Virus record (IMG/VR): IMGVR_UViG_3300025154_002798
Span: 1 to 52,760 of that record
Reading direction: 5' to 3' (one strand)
Length of the DNA stretch: 52,760 nt
From: a virus
Shown: in pieces, positions 23,944 through 32,531 of the stretch
How the letters are laid out: each line of letters begins with the position of its first letter
Position numbering within the stretch: the stretch's first letter is position 1
Program-made: the position numbers and the translations under genes
Notes under the pieces: generated by a model
Database searches by the model: none
Seen by the model: the letters and a program-made list of their open reading frames with translations, nothing else
Told to the model about the DNA's origin: nothing

Positions 23944-25379
23944 ATTATAATATCGTTTGTATGTTGATAAATAATAATTTCATCGCACCCTATCAAATCG
24001 GGTATGTCAGCCGACAAATCGAAATTATTAACGTCTGCTAATAAATTAACTCTATTTGAATAGACTGAATCCAACGAGCTATCACCTATTAAAATACCTA
24101 TTAAAAAATATGACTCCGCACTTAAACGTGATTGTTGTGCTTCGGCAAATTCGACATCAATTTCAATAACTTGTTTTCCTGAATCGTTTGCTGACACTAT
24201 TCTTTTTATTATTTCTGTGCCAACTTCCGCAGCTACATCAACAACACATCGCAAACCGTCATACATGAAATTTGTCTCTAAATCTGTGTAGGTATCTTCA
24301 TACTCATTTTCGCTTGGTAAATATGAGACATATCCAACAATAGCTTCGTCTCCACCTGCTACAATATTACCTACTTTACTAACAATAATTATAACTGTTG
24401 TTTTACTACCAATTATTAATCCACTTGCTGAATTTCCTGTTGATGTTTCGATATAGCTTACTGAATCAATCGAATAAACATTTTCGTAACCGTTGAAATT
24501 TTCGTTAAAATCTCCGATTGAACCTTTCATTAAATCGACAATCTTAATTTTAGACGTGTTGGGGTTCGATAATGCCGTTCTGAAATCGGTCTTATACACA
24601 TATTTACATGAATTTAAACCGACTAAATCCTCACGAATAACTCCGTTTTGTAAATTTTCAAGGTCGCCGTCTAAGTACCAAGGAGCGATTAAAAATATAT
24701 GTTCTATCTCAAATTGTTGTTCATATCCTGAATCTTGAATGAATTTTACTCGACAAGTTCCATCAACCCAATCTCTATAAGCTCCTAATGGCAACATATC
24801 AACGTATGTTGTTAATCGGTCGCCCTCTCCATCATCTAAACCAACTGCTCCACTATAATATGCTTGGTCGTTTCCTGAGACCCTAGAAATTACGTTAAAA
24901 TTTTCATCGTTTGGAATCAAACCATATGAATAAATCAAAGATGTTAGCCAACTTTTCCCATGCAAAAAACCACTTGATAAAATACCTGTGTTTTGCGGTG
25001 CTGCGGGTACTGACAATTGAACAATGCAATATAAATCTTCGACATACTCAACAGCGGCATCATTAGTTGTTGTTGAACTTCCTGCTAAATCGGTCGCCAC
25101 AAAGTCCACGTTATCACCTATTGCGATACCGTCTTGAATAAACGAGCCGGCTTGTCGTTCTATTTTATATTTATCAGAGCCTAAAGTCGTAACACTCCAT
25201 AAATACGTCATGTCGCCTTGAGCAAACCATTTAATCCCAATTTTTTGAACGAACTTTATTTTCTCCATAACTGAGCCTGAGCAGTTATAAGTAAAATCAG
25301 TCGTTTCAGTTGCAAAATCTAAATCGTTTTTTAACTGATTGAAATATTTTTGTTCGTATATGGTTATCTGTACACTCAT
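23940..25379 (-). CDS. Tail-tip/baseplate structural protein, 479 aa
   Basis: Unrecognised. It is beta-rich with many Tyr, Ser and Asp, and contains HGKSWLTSLIYSYGLIPNDENFNVISR and DVAAEVGTEIIKRIVSANDSGKQVIEIDV. There is no signal peptide. Its place, two genes downstream of the tape measure and after the 583-aa protein, suits a tail-tip component. It overlaps both neighbours by 4 bp. Confidence 0.52.
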   Translation of the reverse strand: MSVQITIYEQKYFNQLKNDLDFATETTDFTYNCSGSVMEKIKFVQKIGIKWFAQGDMTYLWSVTTLGSDKYKIERQAGSFIQDGIAIGDNVDFVATDLAGSSTTTNDAAVEYVEDLYCIVQLSVPAAPQNTGILSSGFLHGKSWLTSLIYSYGLIPNDENFNVISRVSGNDQAYYSGAVGLDDGEGDRLTTYVDMLPLGAYRDWVDGTCRVKFIQDSGYEQQFEIEHIFLIAPWYLDGDLENLQNGVIREDLVGLNSCKYVYKTDFRTALSNPNTSKIKIVDLMKGSIGDFNENFNGYENVYSIDSVSYIETSTGNSASGLIIGSKTTVIIIVSKVGNIVAGGDEAIVGYVSYLPSENEYEDTYTDLETNFMYDGLRCVVDVAAEVGTEIIKRIVSANDSGKQVIEIDVEFAEAQQSRLSAESYFLIGILIGDSSLDSVYSNRVNLLADVNNFDLSADIPDLIGCDEIIIYQHTNDIII

Positions 25380-25582
25380 TTATTGAACTCCTTTAATTTA
25401 TCTACAAAATCAACAACTTTTAATTCGTTTTTTTTAGCTAGTTTTAAACTGTTTTCTAAAAATTCCCTTTGTTCTTTATTGTCAATTTTGGTTAATTCGT
25501 TCATAATTCTATGGAAAATATAATCTTGATTTTTGCTTAAAATCTCAATGTTTTTTAACGCTTCTTTAAATTGCTTTTCCAT
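25376..25582 (-). CDS. Small helical protein in tail cluster, 68 aa
   Basis: Fully helical and charged (KEALKNIEILSKNQDYIFHRIMNELTKI). It overlaps its neighbours by 4 bp and 1 bp, so it is certainly part of the tail transcript. It could be a tail assembly accessory. No family recognised. Confidence 0.6.
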   Translation of the reverse strand: MEKQFKEALKNIEILSKNQDYIFHRIMNELTKIDNKEQREFLENSLKLAKKNELKVVDFVDKLKEFNK

Positions 25583-27333
25583 TATGGCTCAATTTTAATT
25601 TCTTTTAGGTTGTAAGTATAAGGTTCTCGAATCCAAAATGAACATATTGCAAAGTCTCCATTAATATTGTATTCTATTTTTTCCATTTTGCCAACTTTAC
25701 CATCTTGCGTGTAAAAGTACGAATTATTTATAAAATTCAAAAAATCATTAAAACCAAACGGTATTTTAATATTTTCGTAGATTTTCTTTTGACCGAAGTA
25801 TGAATTTTCGACCATTGACCGCCCAAAATAATAATTATCATACAAATATTTTGCAGATAATAAATTTCTTTGCTGCAAATTGTCGCCAGAATATCGTAAT
25901 AATTTAGGTAAATTATAATTATTTGAGCTAATTTTTAAAATATTTACTTTGTCTTTTATTGACTTTTCTAGGTTGCCATTTCCTCCAAACGTATCAATAA
26001 CTCCGTCCATGACATTTGCAACCGTTCGTAAGAATTTTTCAAAGGCGTTTAAGCTAGTTTTCTTATTGCCTAAAGCACAATTAACCGTAATACGCTCCAA
26101 TCCTTTTAATGCTTTGCGTTTCTTTACATCAATTATTTTTGCCTCTGTAATGACTTCGTAAACCGTTCCTAAAAAATTATCAATTGTCCAATCATCTGAA
26201 CTATCTGTATTAAATTCGACTAAGAAATTTGCATTAAAATCGGTGTTGTATTTTGTTGGTCTTAATTGTACGTTTGGCAATACGAAAGTAGATTGTTTAA
26301 GCCAAAAATCAGAGTATTCATTGTGAAAATGCAAAACATCATCTACAATAGCAAATCTGCCGTTAAAAGTCGTTCTAACTAGGTTAAACATATCGATAAC
26401 AGAGTAGCCGTAATCGGTTACGTTTGGTATTCCTTTTTCTGTGCCGTGTACACGTTCAACAAAGCCTTTTATTCCGACTTCGTCAAATTGCAAATTAGAC
26501 GGTAAATAATAGATTTTCGACATATCAGAAACGGTTGTTTCAAATGAGTAGCCTAAATATCTTGCAACCTCTGATATTAATTTTTCTAAGCTAATTGTTT
26601 TGGCTTTTCGCTTCGGCAATACGAAAGTATTTATTAAATTTTTGCCTAAATCAACAACCGTTGCTAATAATAACGCTGTATAAGCGACTTGTATAATAGC
26701 AACAGCAACAGCATACAATGCAGCACTTATTCCACTACCTATTGAAGCCTGAGCGACCAACGCTTGAGCAACTGCGATTTTTTCCGATGTATCTTTGCTT
26801 GCTTCGGCAATTTCTTTAAGCATTAAATACATTATAATTGAGGTCGTTAAAATTTCAAACGAATTGATTTTCTTTTCAACTACGTATTCTATTTCTTTAT
26901 AATCTGAATTTTTAAAATAGCCTTGATTTTCTAACCATCCGTAAGTCAAGGCTGATAACCTATCGTCTAAGGAATTTAAGCCGTTATCCTTTTTTATTTT
27001 GGATTTAATCGTTTTTGAAAATTCGTCAATCTCAATATTACTAGCCAAGTCAACCATTCCCGAAAATATAAGCTCGTTATTCGTGTCGTTAAATCCGATA
27101 ATTTTAAATTCGGGGCTTTCAAAAATTCCAACGCCACCAGTCAACCCGTCGTCAATATGTGCTATTAACTTTGTGTAAGCATCTAAAACGAATGTAAACG
27201 TATCTGTACTTATGTTTGCTTGTACGTTATCGTTGTCGAACTGAGCTAAGATGTTCATATCTTGCCATTCAGTAGGGGCATTAATTTCTGCTCCTGACAA
27301 TTCAAATTTAACACGTCCTTTTTTGCCGTACAT
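25582..27333 (-). CDS. Tail protein following tape measure (distal-tail/hub candidate), 583 aa
   Basis: First gene after the tape measure, 2 bp downstream, the usual place of a distal tail or hub protein. The N-terminal about 130 residues are beta-rich (WQDMNILAQFDNDNVQANIST). A hydrophobic stretch at about residues 185-235 is rich in Ala and could insert in a membrane. The C-terminal half has mixed fold. The hydrophobic patch is notable, because tail proteins that help DNA cross the envelope may need one. Family not recognised. Confidence 0.6.
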   Translation of the reverse strand: MYGKKGRVKFELSGAEINAPTEWQDMNILAQFDNDNVQANISTDTFTFVLDAYTKLIAHIDDGLTGGVGIFESPEFKIIGFNDTNNELIFSGMVDLASNIEIDEFSKTIKSKIKKDNGLNSLDDRLSALTYGWLENQGYFKNSDYKEIEYVVEKKINSFEILTTSIIMYLMLKEIAEASKDTSEKIAVAQALVAQASIGSGISAALYAVAVAIIQVAYTALLLATVVDLGKNLINTFVLPKRKAKTISLEKLISEVARYLGYSFETTVSDMSKIYYLPSNLQFDEVGIKGFVERVHGTEKGIPNVTDYGYSVIDMFNLVRTTFNGRFAIVDDVLHFHNEYSDFWLKQSTFVLPNVQLRPTKYNTDFNANFLVEFNTDSSDDWTIDNFLGTVYEVITEAKIIDVKKRKALKGLERITVNCALGNKKTSLNAFEKFLRTVANVMDGVIDTFGGNGNLEKSIKDKVNILKISSNNYNLPKLLRYSGDNLQQRNLLSAKYLYDNYYFGRSMVENSYFGQKKIYENIKIPFGFNDFLNFINNSYFYTQDGKVGKMEKIEYNINGDFAICSFWIREPYTYNLKEIKIEP

Positions 27334-27335
27334 GT

Positions 27336-29756
27336 CTAGATTTTTAGTTTCTGAATATTACGCTCCACTTTATACTTGCTTATAATTGTTTCAACAATAG
27401 CTTTATTCGTAGCATCATAATCACGACCCATATAAGCTGGCTTGTTTTCAATTGATTGCTGTAAATCGTCTAGTTTTTGAATGATTTGTTTATTGCTTTG
27501 AAATCGCTCACTTATCATAATTTCTCGGTCTCTTATTTTTTTCTCTTTAACCGCCGTAGCAATATCATCAAACGCAAAATTATTGCCCAAAGTATTACGA
27601 ATTTCGGTTGCTGGTTTTTCGGGCATAATCAATTCTTTTTTGTGAATTTTCCATAACATACCTCCATCTTTGTCAAGGTCTCCTCCGTCTCCTGTATCAA
27701 TAGCTCCATCAAGTGCCGACGGTAAAACAGAAATAAAAGCACGTAACAAGGTAATATCTTTAATTGTGTTTGTTAGTGCTGACTTCGGGTCTTTATCGGC
27801 ATTTGCAGAGTATGTTTTAAAAGCCGTCATTGCAAGTTCTATTCTTTGCTGTCTCTTCAATTCATTTTCTCTTTTTCGTTCTAATTCGGCTTGTTTTTGT
27901 ATTTCGTAAGCTAAATTTGCCGTTGATGTTTCTGTTTGTTTTTCAGCTAAACTACTCAAAAAAGATACTCGTTTTTCGTTTGCTTCAATTTCTTTGTCGA
28001 TTAACGTAATACGTTTCTCATTTGATTTTTTATAGATTTCGTCAATTACTTCGACTGACTTTTGTGCCATTTCTTTGCGATTTTCGATACGCTCTTTTTC
28101 TTTTTCCTCTTCGTCGTCTAGTTTTTTAGATGTCTCATCAGCAGTAGCTAAAAGACTAGCTAAAAAGTTTTCCGTCCAAGTTTTGTTTTTTTCGTCTAAT
28201 TCTTTTTTCTTTTCTATTGATATCTGAATATCTTGGTCGGTTCTTGATAATAAATATTTTGTATTATCTAATTCATCGTTATAATCTTCTAATGCTTTTG
28301 TTTGGTCTTTTGTCGCTTTGGTTTCTTTTTCTTTAGAAGCAATCATGTTGTTGGTATAAACTTCGGCTCTTTTAGTTTTATTTTCGCTTTCTGTTTGAGC
28401 GTTAATGTAGTCAACCCATGCTTTAATTGCCGGCTCTACAATCTCATCTGTGCCTTTTCCGTAAGTGTTTAAAAGATGTGTATATTGTTTAATATGGGTT
28501 TGTGTAGCTTTATCTTGATTATAAAATATTTTTAAGTATTTTTCAGAGGCATCAATTTGCTCTTGCGTAAAATTTTGTAAATTTTTAGTTTGCTGAATAA
28601 TCAAGGCATTTTGATAGTTTTTAGATTGTTCTCTAATACCGTCCATATCATTGTACGACTCTGCAAACAACTTAAATTCATGCTCAGTCATACCCATTTT
28701 ACTTTTAACTTGAAATATAGCAGCTTCGTATGCTTTTTGCTTAACTGCTAAATTCTTTTCTAAATAGTCGTTTTCTAGTTTAAGTAATTCGTTACCTATT
28801 TCTATACGTTCTTCTTCTGATAATCTTGCATTTCTTAATTTCTTCTCAAGTTTTGAATATTCCAAATTCTTTTCAGCTTCGGCAATACTTAAAGCATAAT
28901 TTCGCTCCGTCATTTCGTCCATTAATTGCTCATACTTTTTCCCCTCTTTATATGCTTTGCTTAAATTACCGAAGAAATTATCCCAATTACCAGTATTAAT
29001 GTTCCGTAAAAATGTATCATAAGCAAATGACATCCCGCTCATATTTTCTCGGAAAAGGTCTCCACTTGTTTGAGTTACGGTAACAAAATCCATAAAACCT
29101 TTTTTCAGCATTTCAAAGCCTGCTGTAATTCCGACAAATCCTAATCCTGTTTTTAATAAATTACCAAAATTAGATAATGCTTTGCCGTAATCACCTACAC
29201 TCCTTTGATTTTGTCCTACTTGAGCATCAACATCTTTTAACTCTTTATCTAGTTTTTCAATGCTTTTGCGAAGCTCTGTTGTTCCTTTTTCTGCTCCTTT
29301 TCCTGATACTGCTAAATCTTTATATCTATTTCTTAATTCATTTAATAACCTTGCTTTTTTCTGATATGATCCGATTAATCCGCTTTCTTCCTTTGCAGCT
29401 TCTCTATTTACTTTTTTTTGTTCGTTTAATGCTAGTCTGCTTTTTTCAATCTCAACGGCTAGTTGTGTTTGATTTTTTATTAACTCTTTTTCAAGTTTAA
29501 TTTTTTCTTTTTCTAGTAAATTTAAAGCCTCAACGCTCGTTTTAGTTTCTCGATACCCTTTCTCAATATCTTGCTGACCTTTTAATGTATTTATATTGCT
29601 ATTATTGACAGCTTTTGATATCTCTGAAATGTCTATTTTAAGCATCTTAGCGATGTCGTCAACTGCCTTTAAAGAATTTTTTAACAACTCAAATTCTTTT
29701 CTTAGTTGCTCAATTGCACCATCTTCGGCAAGGTCTGTATATTTAATTTTTGCCAT
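27336..29756 (-). CDS. Tail tape-measure protein
   Basis: An 806-residue protein dominated by coiled coil (residues about 60-190 and 270-640) with an early hydrophobic segment near residue 200 (LGFVGITAGFEML) and another near 660-690 (ALTNTIKDITLLRAFISVLPSALDGAI). Tape-measure proteins set tail length and help eject DNA, which suggests a long non-contractile tail here (inference). It is preceded by small genes that include two paralogues in the chaperone position. It overlaps the previous gene by one base. Confidence 0.85.
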   Translation of the reverse strand: MAKIKYTDLAEDGAIEQLRKEFELLKNSLKAVDDIAKMLKIDISEISKAVNNSNINTLKGQQDIEKGYRETKTSVEALNLLEKEKIKLEKELIKNQTQLAVEIEKSRLALNEQKKVNREAAKEESGLIGSYQKKARLLNELRNRYKDLAVSGKGAEKGTTELRKSIEKLDKELKDVDAQVGQNQRSVGDYGKALSNFGNLLKTGLGFVGITAGFEMLKKGFMDFVTVTQTSGDLFRENMSGMSFAYDTFLRNINTGNWDNFFGNLSKAYKEGKKYEQLMDEMTERNYALSIAEAEKNLEYSKLEKKLRNARLSEEERIEIGNELLKLENDYLEKNLAVKQKAYEAAIFQVKSKMGMTEHEFKLFAESYNDMDGIREQSKNYQNALIIQQTKNLQNFTQEQIDASEKYLKIFYNQDKATQTHIKQYTHLLNTYGKGTDEIVEPAIKAWVDYINAQTESENKTKRAEVYTNNMIASKEKETKATKDQTKALEDYNDELDNTKYLLSRTDQDIQISIEKKKELDEKNKTWTENFLASLLATADETSKKLDDEEEKEKERIENRKEMAQKSVEVIDEIYKKSNEKRITLIDKEIEANEKRVSFLSSLAEKQTETSTANLAYEIQKQAELERKRENELKRQQRIELAMTAFKTYSANADKDPKSALTNTIKDITLLRAFISVLPSALDGAIDTGDGGDLDKDGGMLWKIHKKELIMPEKPATEIRNTLGNNFAFDDIATAVKEKKIRDREIMISERFQSNKQIIQKLDDLQQSIENKPAYMGRDYDATNKAIVETIISKYKVERNIQKLKI

Positions 29757-30178
29757 TATTTCTTAAAACTATTAATTAAACAAACGAAAGAGTAAATACT
29801 CTCTTTATAAATATCGATATATCTATTACTCATTTTTTGCACATCTGAATAAATATCTTTAAACGTATAATTTGCAAATGTAGATTGAATTTCTTGAATT
29901 TTAGCATCGGACAACATCGCAAAGGTCAATTTATCACGCTCGCCATTAGCAACTTTTGCATATAATTCTGTTGCTTCTTTCATCAATCTGATATATTCCA
30001 ATTGCTTTTCGTTTGTACCAAATTCTGTCAAATACTCATCGCATATTTCTAACCATAATTCAGCTAAATTTAACGAGTGTTTTTCTTTTGGATTTTTTAA
30101 TAAATAGGTCAAATCATTCGTTTCGTGAATTTTATACCAGTTAAATATAGGCAAATTATGTATAGATGTATAGTTCAT
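29756..30178 (-). CDS. Putative tail assembly chaperone B (paralogue of 31177), 140 aa
   Basis: The N-terminus MNYTSIHNLPIFNWYKIHE, then DLTYLLKNP, matches the N-terminus of the 146-aa gene at 31177 (LPMLRFHLINKTGDLTLLLKSP), so the two are paralogues. The rest is helical. It sits directly before the tape measure, where many siphophages encode a pair of tail assembly chaperones. That function is inferred from position only. Confidence 0.6.
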   Translation of the reverse strand: MNYTSIHNLPIFNWYKIHETNDLTYLLKNPKEKHSLNLAELWLEICDEYLTEFGTNEKQLEYIRLMKEATELYAKVANGERDKLTFAMLSDAKIQEIQSTFANYTFKDIYSDVQKMSNRYIDIYKESIYSFVCLINSFKK

Positions 30179-30627
30179 ATTAATTTCATTATTTCAGCTT
30201 GAATTAACGGCAATAGATATTCTTGCAATTTCACGGTGTTTTCATCGGTTAAACCTACAATATCAATTCCGAAGTCTTCGTATAGATTTGACTTTTTGCC
30301 TGTTTTTGTATCGAATTTATCAGGGTTTGCAACTATTTCAATATCTTCTTTATATACTTTTACTTCAAAACTTTCGTAAAATTCGCCTGTTTCAAATAAA
30401 GTGATTCTATCATATGGCAAACCACTATCAATTTTACGGTCAATGGTAAATGGAGCATAGTCTCCTAGTGATTTACCTTTACTGTCGATACCTTTTTCGT
30501 AGAGCTGTTCTTTCGTGTTTAGTTCTATTACAAACCAACGGACATCAAATCGAGAGAATATGTCCTGCATTAAATTGCTAAGGCTTAACTTTATAAATCT
30601 GTCGCACATTTCTAATACATCGCTCAT
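30175..30627 (-). CDS. Putative tail completion/neck protein, 150 aa
   Basis: I use the start at 30627 (MSDVLEMCDRF). An upstream in-frame Met adds 15 unlikely hydrophobic residues. The sequence, with LPYDRITLFETGEFYESFEVKV and a helical N-terminus, resembles gp10-like or virion-morphogenesis proteins found between the connector and the tail tube. A TATATTTG -7-like box lies immediately upstream at 30633-30640. It overlaps the paralogue gene by 4 bp. Confidence 0.55.
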   Translation of the reverse strand: MSDVLEMCDRFIKLSLSNLMQDIFSRFDVRWFVIELNTKEQLYEKGIDSKGKSLGDYAPFTIDRKIDSGLPYDRITLFETGEFYESFEVKVYKEDIEIVANPDKFDTKTGKKSNLYEDFGIDIVGLTDENTVKLQEYLLPLIQAEIMKLI

Positions 30628-30683
30628 AAATGCAAATATACGACATCGAAAAGCAAAAAGCAAGATGGACAAAAAAGATGCTG

Positions 30684-30992
30684 TTAACCTCTTTCAAATA
30701 TCTTTAAAAATAGATGTGTTCCGCCAAAACAAAGCAAAACATTAAGATTTATGCCGTAAAATAACATAAATAAAATTAACGTAATCCAAAAATTCATACA
30801 ATAAATACAAAGTCCAAGCGGTTTAAGAAATTGCCGTTTTGTCTTATTTTTACGCCACTTTATCCAATAATAAACGAGCCTTAAATAATACCTTCTTAGT
30901 ATCATATCGCTGTCGAAACAATCGTTTATGAACTTGTTCACTCCTGATACAAGTAGGCAAAATATAAGCAACTCTACAGCCTCGTTTGCCAC
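30684..30992 (-). CDS. Membrane protein with GLCIYCMNFW motif, 102 aa
   Basis: Two hydrophobic segments flank a central KPLGLCIYCMNFW. A G-x-C-x-x-C motif of this kind followed by W is seen in a family of small membrane proteins in Bacteroidetes phages (recalled, not checked). Probably an inner-membrane protein made late. It has no obvious structural role although it lies within the tail module. Confidence 0.58.
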   Translation of the reverse strand: MANEAVELLIFCLLVSGVNKFINDCFDSDMILRRYYLRLVYYWIKWRKNKTKRQFLKPLGLCIYCMNFWITLILFMLFYGINLNVLLCFGGTHLFLKIFERG

Positions 30993-30997
30993 GACAA

Positions 30998-31180
30998 TTA
31001 TTTTTTACTTTTTGCGACATTTGCTATTTTTAATCGGTCTTTTATTGATATTTGTTTTTTCAAAACAGCATCGGCATGTTGTTTTTGAAAGAAAAATGTC
31101 ATTCCAATTTTGAAGGCAAATTTAGTTGCTTCCCAAATTAATGCAAACAATGATATTGTAATTACAGTTTCTAAGTTCAT
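30998..31180 (-). CDS. Small membrane protein, 60 aa
   Basis: A membrane-prone N-terminal helix (ETVITISLFALIWEATKFAFKIGMTFF) followed by a basic tail. It overlaps the upstream 146-aa gene by 4 bp. It lies 5 bp before the 102-aa membrane gene, suggesting the two act together. Function unknown. Confidence 0.52.
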   Translation of the reverse strand: MNLETVITISLFALIWEATKFAFKIGMTFFFQKQHADAVLKKQISIKDRLKIANVAKSKK

Positions 31181-31617
31181 ATATTTTTATTCATTTTATT
31201 TATTGCCTTAAACCAAGTTACGACAGTTTCCTCCATCGGGTCAAATTTACGACCATGATGTTTTTCTAAAGCGGTTTGCATAGTCGCAATGTCGCCACCT
31301 TCCAACATATTTATAAGGTCGTCAGCTTCTTTTTTTATTACCTCTGCGAATGTTTTCAAATATTTTTTATCATCATTCATAGCCTCAACGGCTAAATTAG
31401 CATATTTCTTTTTTAGAAATTTCCAATATAATAAATTTTCATGTAGCTTGAAATAGTCTAAAAATTCTGTATAAATACGATTCCAAACAACCTCGAATTC
31501 TATGTCTTTTGGTAATAATAAATCGGGGCTTTTTAGTAAAAGAGTAAGGTCTCCTGTTTTATTTATCAAGTGAAAACGCAACATCGGAAGCGTAGAAATT
31601 CGATGATAATAATTCAT
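31177..31617 (-). CDS. Putative tail assembly chaperone A, 146 aa
   Basis: Helical 146-residue protein whose first 30 residues (LPMLRFHLINKTGDLTLLLKSP) match those of the 140-aa gene at 29756. An exact TTTG-N19-TACTTTTG promoter lies 20-50 bp upstream, so it can be expressed independently of the terminase transcript. Chaperone function is inferred from its location between the tail tube and the tape measure. Confidence 0.58.
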   Translation of the reverse strand: MNYYHRISTLPMLRFHLINKTGDLTLLLKSPDLLLPKDIEFEVVWNRIYTEFLDYFKLHENLLYWKFLKKKYANLAVEAMNDDKKYLKTFAEVIKKEADDLINMLEGGDIATMQTALEKHHGRKFDPMEETVVTWFKAINKMNKNI

Positions 31618-31636
31618 TTTTTAACATTTGGTTTTC

Positions 31637-31667
31637 CAAAAGTAGTGAATTATTTAATTTTATCAAA
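31637..31667 (-). promoter_or_regulatory. Consensus promoter before chaperone-like gene
   Basis: Minus-strand TTTG (31664-31667), 19-bp spacer and TACTTTTG (31637-31644), an exact match to the Bacteroidetes housekeeping consensus. The predicted start is about 12 bp upstream of the ATG at 31617. Confidence 0.65.
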
Positions 31668-31672
31668 TTTAT

Positions 31673-31924
31673 TTATGTCAAATTATTTTTTAATTTTTGA
31701 TTATGTTCTTCCGCTAATTTAATAACAGCATCTAATTCACTCATTGCTTTTTGTAATTCTTCATCTTGGAAAATAAAAAATTTTGTTAATTTTACAATTA
31801 AATCTAATCCTTTTTTAGCAGAAATTTTATCACTTTTAGAACCAGAATTAATAGTCGCTAAACCTGTTTGGCATATTCCTAAAATTAACTCACTTTCTTC
31901 TCGAGTAAATTTAACATGTTCCAT
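31673..31924 (-). CDS. Helical hypothetical protein, 83 aa
   Basis: Predicted all-helical (ELILGICQTGLATINSG, AISELDAVIKLAEEHN-like). No family recognised. It lies 4 bp after the 87-aa gene, between the tail tube and the chaperone candidates. Confidence 0.55.
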   Translation of the reverse strand: MEHVKFTREESELILGICQTGLATINSGSKSDKISAKKGLDLIVKLTKFFIFQDEELQKAMSELDAVIKLAEEHNQKLKNNLT

Positions 31925-31928
31925 AGTA

Positions 31929-32192
31929 TTATTTTAATGTTGGTTCGTAATTCTCAATTCTTGCAATATATTTTTTTGCTAGTAAATTAAACATATTATA
32001 TTGATTTTTTAAATGTTCTAAATATTGTTTATTCGCCTCTTTTTTGAAATAATCTAAGCTAATATTTTTATCTGCGATAATATTAATTTTGCAATCATAT
32101 AAATTAAACTCAAATAAATCTAATCCGTTGTAATTTAATAACATTTTTGCTTCAATATTATTTTTTCTTAAATATTCAATTATTTCTTTCAT
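31929..32192 (-). CDS. Hypothetical protein, 87 aa
   Basis: Starts MKEIIEYLRKNNIEAKMLLNY. The product has a helix-strand-strand-helix pattern with the C-terminal half helical. No function recognised. First gene after the terminator and phased-motif region at 32283-32350; a TAAGTTTG -7 box lies 56 bp upstream (32248-32255) without a good -33 element. Confidence 0.55.
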   Translation of the reverse strand: MKEIIEYLRKNNIEAKMLLNYNGLDLFEFNLYDCKINIIADKNISLDYFKKEANKQYLEHLKNQYNMFNLLAKKYIARIENYEPTLK

Positions 32193-32282
32193 AATTTAAA
32201 GTTTTCTATCTTTCAATCTAATTATGGCTTACGTTTTAATTGTTCTACAAACTTAATAATATTTATTTAATGATGTACATTC

Positions 32283-32314
32283 GTTCGTCAAAGATATTAG
32301 TATATTCATCAAAA
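32283..32314. promoter_or_regulatory. Phased motif pair, reversed orientation
   Basis: TTCGTCAAA and TTCATCAAA on the plus strand, cores at 32285 and 32306, 21 bp apart. This is the same motif pair as at 8781, 40221, 48178 and 52330 but on the opposite strand. It lies upstream of the 87-aa gene. Confidence 0.5.
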
Positions 32315-32315
32315 T

Positions 32316-32350
32316 AAAAAGCCGAATAAAACTAATTACTCGGTTTTTTT
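32316..32350. terminator. Bidirectional terminator after tail-tube unit
   Basis: The stem CCGAATAA/TTACTCGG (32323-32330 with 32337-32344, one mismatch) is followed on the plus strand by eight T and on the minus strand by CTTTTTATTTT. For the minus-strand genes it would end the terminase/tail-tube transcript before the next promoter region. Confidence 0.65.
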
Positions 32351-32380
32351 TACTAACCAAAAATTAAAACTATGGAAAAC

Positions 32381-32530
32381 CTACTTTTTTTTAATTTTTC
32401 CTCCTAACTCAATATAAGCCTTTTTGATAGGATATTCTTTCAATAAGTCCTTATAAGTCTCGGTAAACTGCTTTAAAGTCATTTTACGAACCTCAATAGG
32501 ATTGAACCAAGTATTTCCTAACTTTATCAT
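32381..32530 (-). CDS. Small protein downstream of tail tube, 49 aa
   Basis: MIKLGNTWFNPIEVRKMTL, then a helical Lys-rich end. It begins 1 bp after the tail-tube stop and ends 31 bp before the terminator stem. No function recognised. Residue use resembles a real gene. Confidence 0.5.
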   Translation of the reverse strand: MIKLGNTWFNPIEVRKMTLKQFTETYKDLLKEYPIKKAYIELGGKIKKK

Positions 32531-32531
32531 A

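Noticed and set aside
29177-29500. A 107-residue plus-strand frame rich in Leu and Phe inside the tape-measure gene
   Set aside because: It mirrors the coiled-coil coding sequence on the other strand and has no independent support.
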